The position numbers and the translations under genes were made by a program. The notes under the pieces were generated by a model, which saw only the letters and a program-made list of their open reading frames with translations, was not told where the DNA came from and made no database searches. Shown in pieces: positions 10,820 through 21,512 of a stretch of DNA of 64,000 nucleotides. The stretch covers positions 311,803 through 375,802 of the forward strand of contig ML996687.1 in the NCBI GenBank assembly GCA_010356995.1, in the 5' to 3' direction. The stretch comes from Trichodelitschia bisporula (lineage: Eukaryota; Ascomycota; Dothideomycetes; Phaeotrichales; Phaeotrichaceae). Every line of letters begins with the position of its first letter. The first letter of the stretch is position 1.

Positions 10820-12109
10820 TTAGCTCACAGTGCCCCGAGGAAAGTTACGTGAGCTCAACATCACGCCTTTCATGCTTCGAATCTCGCCCTTGAACCGCTC
10901 AATCTCGTCATCCTTGAACAAATTGCCCGACCCGTTCGCTCCACCCCAAAAGTTTCCGTAGTTGTTATAGTAAGGACTTGACGACTGTGTCATGGTGTTG
11001 AGGTAGCTCGTCAGCTTTCCCGCTTGCTCGAGTTCTTCGAGCTCCTTGTAGTGGGTAGTCTTCTGGGACGACGTTAGTCCCTCGATGTGTTCCCTGAGCG
11101 CCTTGATTTGCTTTTCCTGCGCGCTTAGTGTGTCCGAGCCCTCTGCGCTGCTGGCATCAGAGATGGAACCGCGACGCGATAGCGATGGTGTTGTCTGCAC
11201 ACCGATGTCGCGGTGGTACAGCTCGGTCGGATCGCTCGAGATAGATACATCGTCCTTGTCCTCATCTCCTCCACTTGTCACTGGTCGCGATGGGGGCATT
11301 GCAGAAACCATGTTCTTAAGCTTGGTGTTCACCTCCTCCAGCCTCGTGACGCTGTGCTCCAGGAAGTCGTGCCGCGCTGTTGTGAGCGATGCCTCCATGG
11401 GCGCAACGACGAATTGTGACAGAGCGTACATGGCTGCTCCGAGGCCGGCTGCTATGTAGGTGGTGTCGAGGAGCAGAGACTTTGTGACGAGTGGCGGAGG
11501 CTTGGATGGTTGAACGAGGAACTCGGGATAGGTGACTACGGGGGGTGCATCGCGCTTTGGTAGTGAATGAGCAGACGTGAGTCCTTGTTGTTGTGAGGGT
11601 GGTTGTGGGCGCGGTTGCGAGGACGCCACGGCTGGCGAGGTCGATGGTGCTGGACTGGGAGTCGGAGGAAGGGGGGTCGATGATAGAATAGGAGCTTCGG
11701 GGTCGTCCGCATCCTCAATCTGCACAAATCAGCCCAGCTCAACTAATCGTGACCCACGTACCTCGTGCAGTTCGTCCTCCGCGTTTAGCAAACCCTCAAT
11801 CTCCTCCCGACTCAACCCTTTCGTTTCCAGGAAGGCGACCTTCTTTTCTCGTGGCGCATAGCGGATATCGGGGTCCTGCAGGAACTGGACAGCGTATTCG
11901 CGGAGCAGTCCATCATCTGCGGAAGATTCTACTGCGTGCGATGTGTCTGTAGGTGCATCTGCGACATGCGCTTCAGGAGTCGGTGTCTCTCCAGCCTCCT
12001 TCGGCGCCGGCGTCGCGTCTCCGGTCTGCGGCGCGTGGACAGAGGGTGGGGGAGAAGCGGCGGCACGTTGCCAGGCCGGCACTGAGGGCTTGCTATCGTC
12101 GTCGGCCAT
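10820..12109 (-). CDS. pex14/17: Pex14-family peroxin, Pex14/17 (PEX33) type
   Basis: Peroxisomal membrane docking protein of 415 residues in two exons (12109-11762, 11719-10820; intron 42 nt). Residues about 66-113 form the Pex14 N-terminal Pex5-binding fold (LLREYAVQFLQDP, AFLETKGLSREEIEGLL). A Pro/Ser-rich linker follows, then VTYPEFL and a hydrophobic stretch near residues 202-222 (YIAAGLGAAMYALSQFVV), then two coiled-coil-like segments and a Tyr/Asn/Gly-rich patch. The N-terminal domain is not at the very start but behind a PSVPAWQ element, and the sequence after the membrane segment differs from canonical Pex14. This matches the second, filamentous-fungus-specific Pex14/17 or PEX33 type, which takes part in matrix-protein import. 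The ATG at 12109 is chosen over an upstream in-frame one by context and family start. Confidence 0.87.
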
Positions 12110-13092
12110 AGCTGCAATGACGAGAGGAAGGAGTTGCGAGTGGAAGAGCGACCAGCGCAACGGATTACATCTGGAGAGTCGTCACAGGTCACAGCCGAGG
12201 CTCTGGCGAGCAATGGCTTGGCCGGCGTCTGTCGCGGTTGCTTTGTGGGACGGCAGGAGGAGCGCGGCTAAACCTACCGTAGTTCATGATCGTATTCACC
12301 GTTTGGCGGATTTGCAATTTCAGACATTGTGAGACTCAGATACCTCGAATTCAGTCATGTCTTTCATCGTAGAAATTTAGAGATATATTATCCTGTCCCA
12401 TCTACCTTCAGAATGCATGCCTGATCACCGAAGCCACCATAAACCAGACGCCAAGATCAACACCACAAACCACTCAGTTCCCCGTCTCTCTCCCCCGTCC
12501 CGGCCAAACTCCGCAATTCACCCTGCATCGCGCCGCAAACGGTACTCCCAAAGCAAACACTCTCGCGTCAAAAAGTCAAAGATCGATTGGATGGCTCCTA
12601 GGTACGTACCTTGTCGTACACTATTCCCACAACTGGAGACAACGGAGGGAAAGAGGAGTCGAGATGGGCCTGTAGAGATGCGGCGAGGCCCGGCAAGGCA
12701 AGGCAAGGCGAAGGCGGAGAGAGAGGAACACGCAGAGGAGACAGCCCACCCGTTCGTCGCAACTGCAGCCACCGTATCGGCCTCTGGAGCACGTTGCACG
12801 GCGCCGACGCTCCTTCGCTGTTGTCCCATGCAGCTCTCTCAGCACCGCAGGCGTGTCGCATAGTCGCAAAAGCCCCCGTCGCCCGTTGTTGTCGCTGAGA
12901 GGCTCTTCCTGTACCCGGCTGCACAGCGCGCTGAGCGGACCGGAACGTCTTTCACGGCCATACCTACCTCGTGGCTCAGCCCTGTCACTGCATCAGCTTT
13001 CCTCCCGTCTCCTCCCTCTTATCCCTCACACCATCTCCGATATCTCTCCTCCCATCCTTCCTCCTATCCATCACCTTTCCCCACCTCCCACC
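12110..13092. promoter_or_regulatory. Divergent promoter between pex14/17 and ies2
   Basis: Head-to-head spacer of 983 nt. A short GGCAA tandem (about 12690-12715) lies in the middle, and a strongly pyrimidine-rich leader (about 13005-13092) precedes the ies2 ATG. The ies2 frame extends upstream without stops, but that extension has no conserved look. Confidence 0.5.
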
Positions 13093-14386
13093 ATGTCTCC
13101 GCGTCGCCTTCGCAACCGCAAAGATATTCACCCGCCCAAACATCTAACAACCGACAGCGCACCGCCCTCCCGCCCCCGCCGTGGAGCCGCCGCCGCTTCC
13201 CCCGCAGCACCGGCGACTACCATCTCGCGTACTTCACCGGACACGTCCCGCAACTCGATTCGGTTGACTGTCAAGGCACCGGCACAAAAGCTGCAAGAAG
13301 CTACGAAGTCCAAGTCGTCCGCTCCGGCGAAGAACGCTCCCCGCCAGGCCCGCAAGAAGGCCATCGTCGAAGAGTCCTCTGATGATAACGAGGATGAGGA
13401 TGAGGAGGAAGAGGACGAGGAGGTCGTTGTGAAACCCACCGGGCAGCGGATGATAATCGACGATGATGACGACGATGACGAGCTTTCGGACCCGGTGGAC
13501 GACGATGAGGATATGGATGCTGAGGGCGAGGAGGACGTCGATATGATGGATGTGTCACCACCTACCGTGAGAGTGAAGCCGCCCAAGGCGAGCGTCCCTG
13601 CGCCTGCCCCGCAGCGGAATATCCCAAGCGTCGAGGCCAAGGAGATGGCAATGGATGACGATGACGACGAAGACGATCTTTCATCTCTGGTGGACGAGGA
13701 TGAAGATGCTGAGGGAGAGGAAGATGCCGAAGGTGAAGACGAGGAAATGGCCGAGAATGATGATGAGGAAGAAGACGACGAGGCAGACGACGACGACGAG
13801 TCTCCTGAGTCTGCGAGCCGTAGCCACACGCCAGACCTGAGCAAGTTGACGCGACGTCAGCGCGCGGCGTACGAGGAGTTTGAGGGAGGGCTGCTAGCAC
13901 TTTCAAATGGTGGAGTTTACACTACTATGAGATAGACGGGGCTAACACACGACAGAGGCACAGAAGAAGAAGCATCTTACGGCGGAGGAGCACGCCATGC
14001 GGCGGGCGGAAATGGCGCGCCGGAGGAAGAATCTCAGCGAGAAGCGGAATGAGGAGGAAAAGGTACGGGGCTCCCCGTATTTCGTAAAACGACAGACTAA
14101 CCAACTACAGATGGATACCATCAACCGCCTCCTCAAGAAGCAAGCTCCCAAGCGCCGCCGCAAGGCCGATGCCTCTGAGGCTGCCGAAGGCGGAGAAGAA
14201 GGCGATGAGGAGCGTACTTTCGAAAAGCCATCAGCCGTCTACGTCCGCTACATCCAGAACGTCAACGGGGTGTCGCTCGGCGTGCCTGAGGAGTGGCTTG
14301 CCGGGCCAGCTGGGCAGGCGTTTGAGAAACCGTTGCCGTTTCAGGGACGTGGATTCCCGGGCCGCATGGTTGAGGAAGTGAGTTAG
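13093..14386 (+). CDS. ies2: INO80 chromatin-remodelling complex subunit Ies2 (PAPA-1 domain)
   Basis: A 399-residue nuclear protein in three exons: 13093-13909, 13956-14062 and 14111-14386 (introns 46 and 48 nt). The N-terminus is basic (MSPRRLRNRKD), followed by three long Asp/Glu-rich tracts between about residues 95 and 245. Next come SKLTRRQRAAYEEF and the PAPA-1 signature, encoded largely by exon 2 (EAQKKKHLTAEEHAMRR, MARRRKNLSEKRNEEEK), then MDTINRLLKKQ and a C-terminal segment with VRYIQNVNGVSLGVPEEW. In yeast Ies2 binds and activates the Ino80 ATPase. The acidic tracts are much longer than the conserved core, as is usual in fungi. The start ATG follows a CT-rich leader with a good ACC context. 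Confidence 0.92.
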
Positions 14387-15417
14387 TGCTGTGAGTGGGC
14401 TTCACTCTGCCTTGGGCTTCGAGGTGTTTCCGTCACTGTAAGATATGGCGCAGGAATGGAATTAGGCTTCATTAACTAGACTTATACCCCTCAGCTATGT
14501 TAGAAGAGAGCCTGTGTCTCCGATACGACGTCATAATGGTTGATGATGTGGTTGAAAATATGGCTCTGCCAGCAGACTGAGTGGCTATCCCCTCTCATTC
14601 CCCGGTATCTTACTTCTGGCCTGCTCACGCTGATAGAATGGCACCATATGTCCCAAGTTTGATACGCACAGAAAGGGAGAAGTTGCCCACCGGTCGCAAC
14701 GTACCGTACTGCGTGCCGTAGACGACAAAAGGTCCACGTGGCGCTTTTCTGAAGGATCGTCTGCTGGAGTAGGAGATGACGAAGGAGATGTTCTCGCTGC
14801 CGAACCGGTTTGCCTATGCCGTAGGCAACCCGACCCTCATCAGCAGGAGTAATACAGACAGAGAATCCTCATAGGCATGAAATAATTCGAACCGCACGCC
14901 TGCATCTATCATACTTACCAGATCACTTTGGCCATCGATATTCTGGTTGGCGATGGGGTGTGTTGGGGTGGTTTGAGGTCGTACCTTCCATTTTCGGCCG
15001 ATGGTAAGCAAGCCTGCACTCCGCCTTCGACTTCATTCTACCAACGCGCCGAGGACAGCGCATCTTCCCCAACTCTGCGCCGTCACCGACCACCGGCGGC
15101 ATCGGCCTCCGAAGCCCGCCCGTGAATGCTACAGCACAGGCCATATGTACCCTGGAAAAACTGCCAGTGAATAGCACCACAGTGAAGCACGGGCCACCGA
15201 GGCTGCTTATAAATACCAGGAAACCGTCGACGCTGCAAGACCATCTCCTTACATCCTCAACATATTGTATAGCAAATCCAGATCGCTGGGCATCTTCGTG
15301 AGTCTTCACGCGCAACCTGTCAGTGCATCATCAGCTCACCTCTTCACCAGACATCAACGCCCGCGACACTCAAATCTGACAACTATACCGTCAACCCCAT
15401 TCCAATGTTATCAGCTT
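14387..15417. other. Gene-poor flank upstream of a broken gene
   Basis: No supported gene. Small open frames exist on both strands but without family features. The right end has the look of a promoter and leader for the broken gene that follows: a TATAAATA box at 15208-15215 and a CA/CT-rich leader. Confidence 0.45.
15208..15215 (+). promoter_or_regulatory. TATA box candidate (TATAAATA)
   Basis: Perfect TATAAATA in GC-rich surroundings, about 200 nt before the first coding-like segment of the broken gene. Confidence 0.4.
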
Positions 15418-16157
15418 AAGTCATCACAAGGCGTGGCATGCAACGTTGTCGACCCGAACACTCGTCTTCCTGTTCCACCGGAGTTTCGCTCCTGGCACTG
15501 AGGGTGGTTACTATAGCACCACCCGTCCCCGTTCCTAACACGGCGACCGATGCCCTTCCAGACCGGATGGCCGATGCCGTTCCTGGCTGGAAGACCGATG
15601 ATCTTATATACCGACGGCGTTGGCGAGGATGTTGACGATCTATATCTGATTCACGGGACTGTTGAGGGGCCTGGATTCTGCTGCCTATCAATGGCAGTTT
15701 TCCAGAAGTTGTGGCGCCGCCGGAAAAACCCTTTGTGCTTGTATCCAAAGTTCGAGCCCGACCAGTCCCGGCCTCCCATGACGCTGGGGCCAATGCCCGC
15801 ATTGAAGAGCTGGAGAAGGAGGCCGCCACCGCAGATAGCCGCATCCGTTTCGCGCAAGAGGAGATGATCGCCGCGAACAGCCGCGCTTATATATGGCTGA
15901 GAAGCAGGCCAATGATGCTCGCGATGCCATCACCGACATCAAGAACCGCGCTTATAAGGTCGAGCTGCAAGCCTTTGCCGCCATCCACAACGCCCAGGCC
16001 GCCCACAAGGACTTCAACAAGATGAAGCAACAGCTCCAAGAGTGCAAGCCACTCGCCCTCTGGGCGCATCACCTCACCATATACGCTATAATTGGTCGCC
16101 CGGAGACTTTCTGCCATTGCAACATTGGTCAGGCCAGCGACACCATCGAGCATGGCG

Positions 16158-16218
16158 CTCCTGACGTATATGCGGACCTCATCTCTCCTGACGTATATGC
16201 GGACCTCGTCTCTCCTGA
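16158..16218. repeat. 27-bp tandem repeat, 2.3 copies
   Basis: Two 27-bp units beginning CTCCTGACGTATATGCGG at 16158 and 16185, with one base difference near their ends, plus the first 7 bases of a third. Each unit contains a TATAT core. Confidence 0.9.
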
Positions 16219-16224
16219 ACATCC

Positions 16225-16278
16225 ATTCAACATACATTCAACATCATATTCAACATCATATTCAACATCATATTCAAC
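16225..16278. repeat. 12-bp tandem repeat (ATTCAACATCAT)n
   Basis: About four and a half copies, the first degenerate. It is translated as repeated HHIQ in the longest open frame, but there is no evidence that this is a real protein. Confidence 0.85.
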
Positions 16279-17790
16279 CTGCAACTGTACCTCCGATATA
16301 TATAGTTGCAGCGTGGCTGCGGATTAGCCATGAACTTGCCCTCTGCAACATCATCAGTAGTTGTCTCGTTCTCGCTGCAGTGGGCGTCCTGAGCTTCGGT
16401 TCAGCCGAAATGGGAGTCGCAACCAGTTGGGTGTACCCCATGCTCCAACATTATATTCGACTGGCAACTGTTCCTCCGGTATATATCATTGCTGGCCTTT
16501 GCAGTGACGTTTGTCTACAATCCCTTCATACCGGACGACGACCCAGCGGCCGAAATATAAACGGGGGAAGAAGCCATATATCACTCGGAACGGACTCAAG
16601 CATATATACGCCGCTGCCGCAGTCTCCGGCTCATAAGAAGAACCAGCTGGTTTACGTTCTCAACATGGCCGCGCACACGCTCATCGCGCCTGCCTGGCGT
16701 CACCCGGACATCAGGGTGAGCATCCAGAAACTTGTCCGTCGAGCTGTCTACCAGTACTTTCATATGAGCGACATGGTCCCTGCCTTTGCCGCCCGGCCGT
16801 CTGAGCCGGGCACTACGGATCTCTCGTTCCATCCGCCGGCCTCTCCATCCGGCGCTCATACTGGGCCTCCAGTGCCAACGAGCCCCAGTCCGGGGCGTGG
16901 GTTGACCTTTTGAGGGGCCGTCGCTTCCTTCGGCTCAGCGACAATGCTCGTGCCTACGAAGCACTCCGGATCCCCGGCGGCCTCCCTCGCCTCAACCGCC
17001 TGCAAGCGCGGCGCCACGGACATCCTGCACATGGACGTCAAGCGCGTCTGCATCTGTCCGGCGGCCGCCAATATAGTGCTTGGTATATATAAGAGCTCGT
17101 CCGTCTTTGACGAGAGCCAGCTGCCGGCCTATAAGCGTACCCGCCTGCGTGATGTCCGCAAGCCGCTGGAGCGCAAGGCATATATATCGATCCTCGCGAA
17201 GCCGTATAGGAAGAGTCTGGTGACAAAGGGCATCAAGACATTCATCTTCGACATCGCATACGATCTCACCTACATCCTCACCCCCGGATTCGAATTGGCT
17301 CACGGCCGCCCGGGCCCGAACCTCGATCATCCCCGCTACTTAACACCCTCTATCCACCTTCCTATACCTTGTGCTCCTTTGTAGATTCGTCCTGCCTGCA
17401 TCACTCAACCTCTGAACCTCTATTTCCTACCAGGAGGAGCTTCGAGCTCCCACGTCCAACGACGCTGTCTATATATCCGAGGCGAGCACGGTCACCGACA
17501 TCGACAACTCTGCAGTCCCGGATACTCTCTTGAATCGACGCTGCCAGCCTTTCTGCATCTACAAGCTGTAAGTTACTGGTAAGGCTGATATGCCTCGACT
17601 TATACTAATCTTGTCTAGATCGGCACCTCGCGCGAGTTTGCTTTGACAAGCAGGCTCTGCTTCGTCAAAATGCCGACAGGCTCAGAGGATGTCTTGCCCG
17701 TCGGAGTGAAGAACTTGCGACTTCATAATTCGGCTCGCGGATCACTGGGCATGAGCCAAAATTTACTATATTCATGATGGTTCTAGGATC

Positions 17791-18311
17791 GGAAGGCCTT
17801 GCGGCGGCTGATAGAACTCCGGTGCTGTCATGGATCTAAGCCTGAAGGAGTAAAGATGGTAGGAGGTGGTGGGGCTTGGCACCTCGCTAAGCAAGCCCCA
17901 GATATACTCACCTCTCCTAGACTACCCTCTTTCTTCCCCGTACAATCAATGCTTGTTAAACCCACACTCTGGTCACAGTGATTGCCGTGGACCCCTGACA
18001 GGTGCCTGCGTCCTCTATCGCAGTCATATATGGGCCTGAAGCCAGCACGGCTACTACCGCGGGAAACGACCCTTCGAACTTATAGGGAAGGAGAGGCCGA
18101 ATTGAAGGGGTCTATATAGGGCAGCAAAGACGCGTCCTGCTTCGCGTGACAAAAAGACGAGTCAATGATCGTAGGCGACATTTGGTTGAGCGGCGGGGTT
18201 AGGTAGCTTTTCGGGGAGGAACAACCGCCCTTTTTATACTTCTAAGCGTTTCCTCAATACCAAATCATCAAATTTTCACACATTATGAGCCTATAGCAGG
18301 TGAAATTGAGT
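17791..18311. other. Gene-poor spacer between broken gene and 5S rRNA
   Basis: No gene supported. It contains two further alternating TA tracts (18026-18031 and 18113-18118), like those inside the broken gene. AT content rises towards the 5S gene. Confidence 0.45.
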
Positions 18312-18429
18312 ACATACGGCCACAGATCATAGAATGCACCAGTCCCCGTCTGCTCACTGAAGTTAAGCTTTGAATCGGTTGATTAGTAGTTGCGTGGGAG
18401 ACCAGCAGCGAATCCCAACTGCTGTATGT
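18312..18429 (+). rRNA. 5S ribosomal RNA (dispersed copy)
   Basis: A 118-nt element starting ACATACGGC and ending GCTGTATGT; these two ends pair over 9 bp with one G-T wobble as helix I. Inside are the expected landmarks of a eukaryotic 5S gene: CACCAGTCCCCGTCTGCTCAC, the box A region GAAGTTAAGC, and the internal control and loop E region TTGCGTGGGAGACC followed by AGCGAATCCC. A T-rich RNA polymerase III terminator follows at once. Pezizomycotina carry 5S genes singly and scattered, which fits. Helix II (GATCATAG with CTTTGAATC) holds a bulge and one mismatch, so it may be a slightly divergent type of copy or an early pseudogene. Confidence 0.85.
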
Positions 18430-18442
18430 TTTTGTCTTTTTG
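18429..18442 (+). terminator. RNA polymerase III T-run terminator of 5S rRNA
   Basis: TTTTTGTCTTTTTG immediately after helix I of the 5S gene. Confidence 0.75.
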
Positions 18443-19274
18443 TATTTTTGGAAGCCTTCTGTTCAGCCGACCGGTCGTGCGGGGGACGATTCACTGCTCG
18501 ACGATTCTCCGGCATCCCATCAGCATCTTTTCAAGTGAGTCTGGCTGAGTGCCCAAGGAATTGCTCGTTAAGCAGTCTGAGCAGGAGCTCCATCGGTAGT
18601 CAAGATAGAATAGGAGTGGCTTCTCAGAATACCCATCACAATTCATGTCGCTCGTAAAGGACTGTAATTCGCGAATGGGAATGTCAAATATGCCAAGGGC
18701 CTTCCGAAAAGGGAAGGAAGTGGATCACATAAGCTTACGCATATCCCTCTCCCTATCGATCTCATTCCTCTCAAAGAACTGTACTACACCAGAAGTATCG
18801 GCATATACTTTTCAAGTTGTTAAGGTCAGTGAGCGAGACTATCCAAGTTGTCTACCAAAGAGTCTCGACAAAAACCCCATCACCACCCCCGTTCCGATTG
18901 GCGGAGAATATCACCCCGCGCCATGAGCACATCATGCAGCCACCCCACACCATAAATCGACACATACTTGGTATTTCGAACTAGGGGAGCCCTGGAATAC
19001 CAATGGTCAGCAATGGCACGAAAGACGGCGCGGCTCAAACCCCGCATACGAGGATTCCAGACCCCGCTTTCAGGTGCCCATTATGACCGCAATCGCCCTG
19101 CCAACCCTCAAGCCGCCCCGGAAAGACTCGCAACCCCATCTGCCCGGGGGCGCGATAATTAGTTCGGGCCGTACCGGCCACTTGCCCCGCGAGAGGGGTC
19201 AGTAGTACTTGAGCGCGGCCGTACCGTCTCGCTTCCTGCCCTAGACTCCACTTCGTGAAGTGAAATCGTCCAAA
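18443..19274. other. Intergenic region, promoter of alcohol dehydrogenase at its right end
   Basis: No supported gene. Small open frames at 18645-18926 and 18968-19162 lack signatures. The last 100 nt before the ADH ATG hold two GCGGCCGTACCG / GGGCCGTACCGG-like motifs (about 19166-19180 and 19216-19227) that could be regulatory. Confidence 0.4.
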
Positions 19275-20443
19275 ATGCCCTACCCAGAGACAGCCGAGGG
19301 CTTCCTCGTCGAGGATACCGCCACCTGGAGCACCTTCAAGCGGGGCAACGTGAGTGCCCAGCCCACGCATTCCCTCGGCTCTGCTAACCCGGCCTAGTTC
19401 CCCCTCAAGCCCTTCGAGGCCCACGACGTCGACATCGCCATCTCGGCCTGCGGCGTCTGCGGCAGCGATGTGCACACCATCACCGGCGGCTGGGGCGAGA
19501 TGCCGATGCCGCTGTGCGTGGGCCACGAGATCGTGGGCACGGTAGTGCGCGTCGGGCCGTCCGTGAAGACGGTCTCGGTGGGGCAGCGCGTGGGCGTAGG
19601 TGCGCAGATCTGGGCCGATCTCGACTGCGTGAACTGCAAAGCTGGCGAAGAGACGTATTGCGTGAAGGCGTTGGATACGTATGGCGGCAGGTATGAGGAC
19701 GGCACGGTCACGCATGGCGGGTACTCGAGCCATGTGCGCGCGCACGAGTTTTTCGTGTTTCCGATCCCGGAGGGGTTGACGGATGAGGTTGCGGCGCCCA
19801 TGCTGTGCGCTGGTATCACGGTGTATAGCCCTCTCACGCGTCTGGGAGCTGGGCCGGGGAAGAAGATTGGCGTTGTTGGGCTGTGAGTACAGAGACCAAT
19901 TGGTGGAGACAAGCTGACCGAAACAGCGGAGGATTGGGTCATTTTGCGGTGCTTTTTGGCGTGGCCCTCGGCGCTGAGGTCTATGTGATATCGCACTCGC
20001 CGAGCAAGAAGGAGGATGCGCTGGCCCTGGGCGCGACAGGATTCATCAGCAGCTCCGAGAAAGGGTGGGCGGAAAAGTATGCCTTTGCATTCGATTTCAT
20101 CATCAACACAGCGAGCATCACGTTTGATCTCAAGGAATATTTCAGCACTCTCAAGGTCATGGGCACTTTCCACAACGTCGGCATGCCGGAGACACCCGTT
20201 ACGCTCAAGATGCAAGACTTTGTCGCCAACAGCTGCTACATAGGCACGAGCCACCTCGGCAACCGCAAAGAGATGTTGGCGATGTTGGAGTTAGCAGCGA
20301 AGCAGAATATCAAGAGCTGGGTCGAGACAATTGATGTCAGCGAGGAGGGGTGCCATGAGGCTGTGGAGAGGGTTCGGAACAATAAGGTCAGGTACCGTTT
20401 CACGCTGATAGGATATGACAAGGCATTTGGAAAACGGGTATAA
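19275..20443 (+). CDS. Zinc-dependent alcohol dehydrogenase, cinnamyl/NADP(H) Adh6 type
   Basis: MDR-family enzyme of 358 residues in three exons: 19275-19349, 19398-19882 and 19927-20443 (introns 48 and 44 nt). Features in order: catalytic zinc ligands in CGVCGSDVH and GHEIVG, structural-zinc segment with DCVNCKAGEETYC, then the cofactor fold GVVGLGGLGHFAV, whose GLGGLG is interrupted by intron 2, then SHSPSKKEDALALGA. The Ser-His-Ser after beta-2 in place of an acid favours NADP(H). Predicted to reduce aldehydes such as cinnamaldehyde, furfural or branched-chain aldehydes in the cytosol. The structural-zinc lobe shows fewer Cys (two CxxC-like Cys plus one) than the full four-Cys set, so zinc binding there may be altered. 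It ends with ...AFGKRV and has no targeting signal. Confidence 0.93.
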
Positions 20444-20791
20444 TTCGATATATGGACTAGATAGTCACTCAAGTAAGGCCTATCTCTGGCTCCGCTTAGG
20501 ATCAAATCTGTGGACTGTCAGCCAGATTCTCGACCAACAGTGGAAAGTGACATTAGAGGTTGGGATCAGAGTTGGACTTCTTCTCATAATTGCCTTAACG
20601 TGAGATGTTTTATAGGCTATCGAAGAGCTGGGATTATAGAGCAATCGCTCTTGTTCATCATGAAAGGAGGAATGTAGGAAAAAGTAGACGTACCATGAGA
20701 TAAGTTACCGGTGCACCTCTGTCCGGGGGATTTTGCATCTGTCGTCATTATCGTAAAGTCGTCAGAAGTCGTTGAATCATTCTCCGCATGT
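20444..20791. other. Convergent spacer between ADH and ctf8
   Basis: About 350 nt, AT-richer than the neighbouring genes; I see only 3' flanks. Confidence 0.5.
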
Positions 20792-21214
20792 TCACACGTC
20801 GTCGCCCACAGGCTCTGGCCGACTGGAGAACACAAGCTTATACTTGACCACATCGACAACCTCAACTTCCGCGTCGCCCTCTGGCACAGTTGGATCCTCG
20901 GTCTCACGTCTCCTCAGCACTGCCACCGCCTGCGGTAGCTTTTTCACCTCGCCTGTCAACCGCTGATGCTTGCCCACATACAGGTATACGCGCTTCATCC
21001 ACGGCCCATCACCTGGTGGCGTGTCCGCAGTGTGAAGCGGGAAAACCAGCTTGCCAACTTCGGTTGCATCGGCATCGGTAGAGGCACCCGGAGCTTGGAT
21101 AGTTCCTTGGAGCTCGAGGAGGGCGAGGCCAGAAGGTGTTTGCAGGAGCGGGGGGAGGGACGTGGACGGAGGGGCGAGAGGAGACGTCGGAGGGTGAACA
21201 GCCGTTATAGGCAT
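20792..21214 (-). CDS. ctf8: Chromosome transmission fidelity protein 8 (Ctf8)
   Basis: Single-exon protein of 140 residues. It carries the Ctf8 hallmarks LLQTPSGLALLELQGTIQ near the N-terminus, KLVFPL, WMKRVYLYVGKHQRLTGEVKKLP in the middle, AVLRRR, and VEVVDVVKYKLVFSSRPEPV at the C-terminus. Ctf8 forms a trimer with Dcc1 and Ctf18 that joins RFC2-5 in the alternative clamp loader, which loads PCNA and supports sister-chromatid cohesion in the nucleus. The ATG at 21214 (MPITAVHPP) is chosen; the frame continues four codons further but only to a TTG. It lies 298 nt downstream of the Zn2Cys6-ankyrin gene on the same strand. Confidence 0.92.
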   Translation of the reverse strand: MPITAVHPPTSPLAPPSTSLPPLLQTPSGLALLELQGTIQAPGASTDADATEVGKLVFPLHTADTPPGDGPWMKRVYLYVGKHQRLTGEVKKLPQAVAVLRRRETEDPTVPEGDAEVEVVDVVKYKLVFSSRPEPVGDDV

Positions 21215-21512
21215 CGTGTACAAGAAGGCCAGAGGCTCAGATCAAGAGCATGACGAGAGTGGGTGAAGATTGAAACAGGCTGGAGGCTCGCTCACTGTGA
21301 TGCAGGTGAAGAAAGCGGCAAAGCGAAGTTTTTGTAGCCCAGAGCTCCTTGCGCACGGGATGCAGCGTGGCCCGGCGCGAGCTGCGTCAGGCTCTTCCGC
21401 TAGCGCGGCATCTTCAGGTTACGGGTGTCAGTTAATCCGACTCCGCTCGGCCTCTTCACTTCATGCCTCAAAGGTACTTTCCATACGGATGTAGCATGTA
21501 ACCGCATGTCTT

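Larger units (their letters stand above)
15418..17790 (+). pseudogene. Unrecognised broken gene with coiled-coil segment and many TATATA tracts
   Basis: Coding-like, GC3-rich segments lie in changing frames. A Pro/Val-rich stretch (VTIAPPVPVPNTATDALP) is followed by a coiled-coil-like run (ARIEELEKEAATADSRIRFA, about 15790-15860), its likely continuation in another frame after a TATATAT tract (EKQANDARDAITDIKNRAY, about 15896-15955), a region with internal duplication (ATVPPIYIVA / ATVPPVYIIA), and a basic segment (TRLRDVRKPLERKAY, about 17140-17185). A well-formed 51-nt intron at 17570-17620 (GTAAGT, ATACTAATC, TCTAG) shows that it descends from a spliced gene. Frame changes occur at or close to alternating TA tracts. 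I do not recognise the family. It could also be an intact gene with introns I fail to see, but internal stops argue against that. Confidence 0.4.

Noticed and set aside
12853-13092. An 80-codon upstream extension of Ies2
   Set aside because: Stop-free by chance in CT-rich leader DNA; the ATG at 13093 starts the basic N-terminus expected for the protein.
13128-13844. A 238-codon Ser-rich frame antisense to ies2
   Set aside because: It is the reverse reading of GAT/GAG acidic tracts and gives poly-Ser by base composition only.
14860-14945. tRNA-like boxes on the minus strand (TGGCCAAAGTGATCTGG and GGTTCGAATTA)
   Set aside because: The spacing is plausible, but I cannot pair an acceptor or anticodon stem around them.
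16092-16913. A 273-codon open frame within the TA-tract region as an intact gene
   Set aside because: Much of it is short tandem repeats, it overlaps other coding-like frames, and it lacks any recognised domain.
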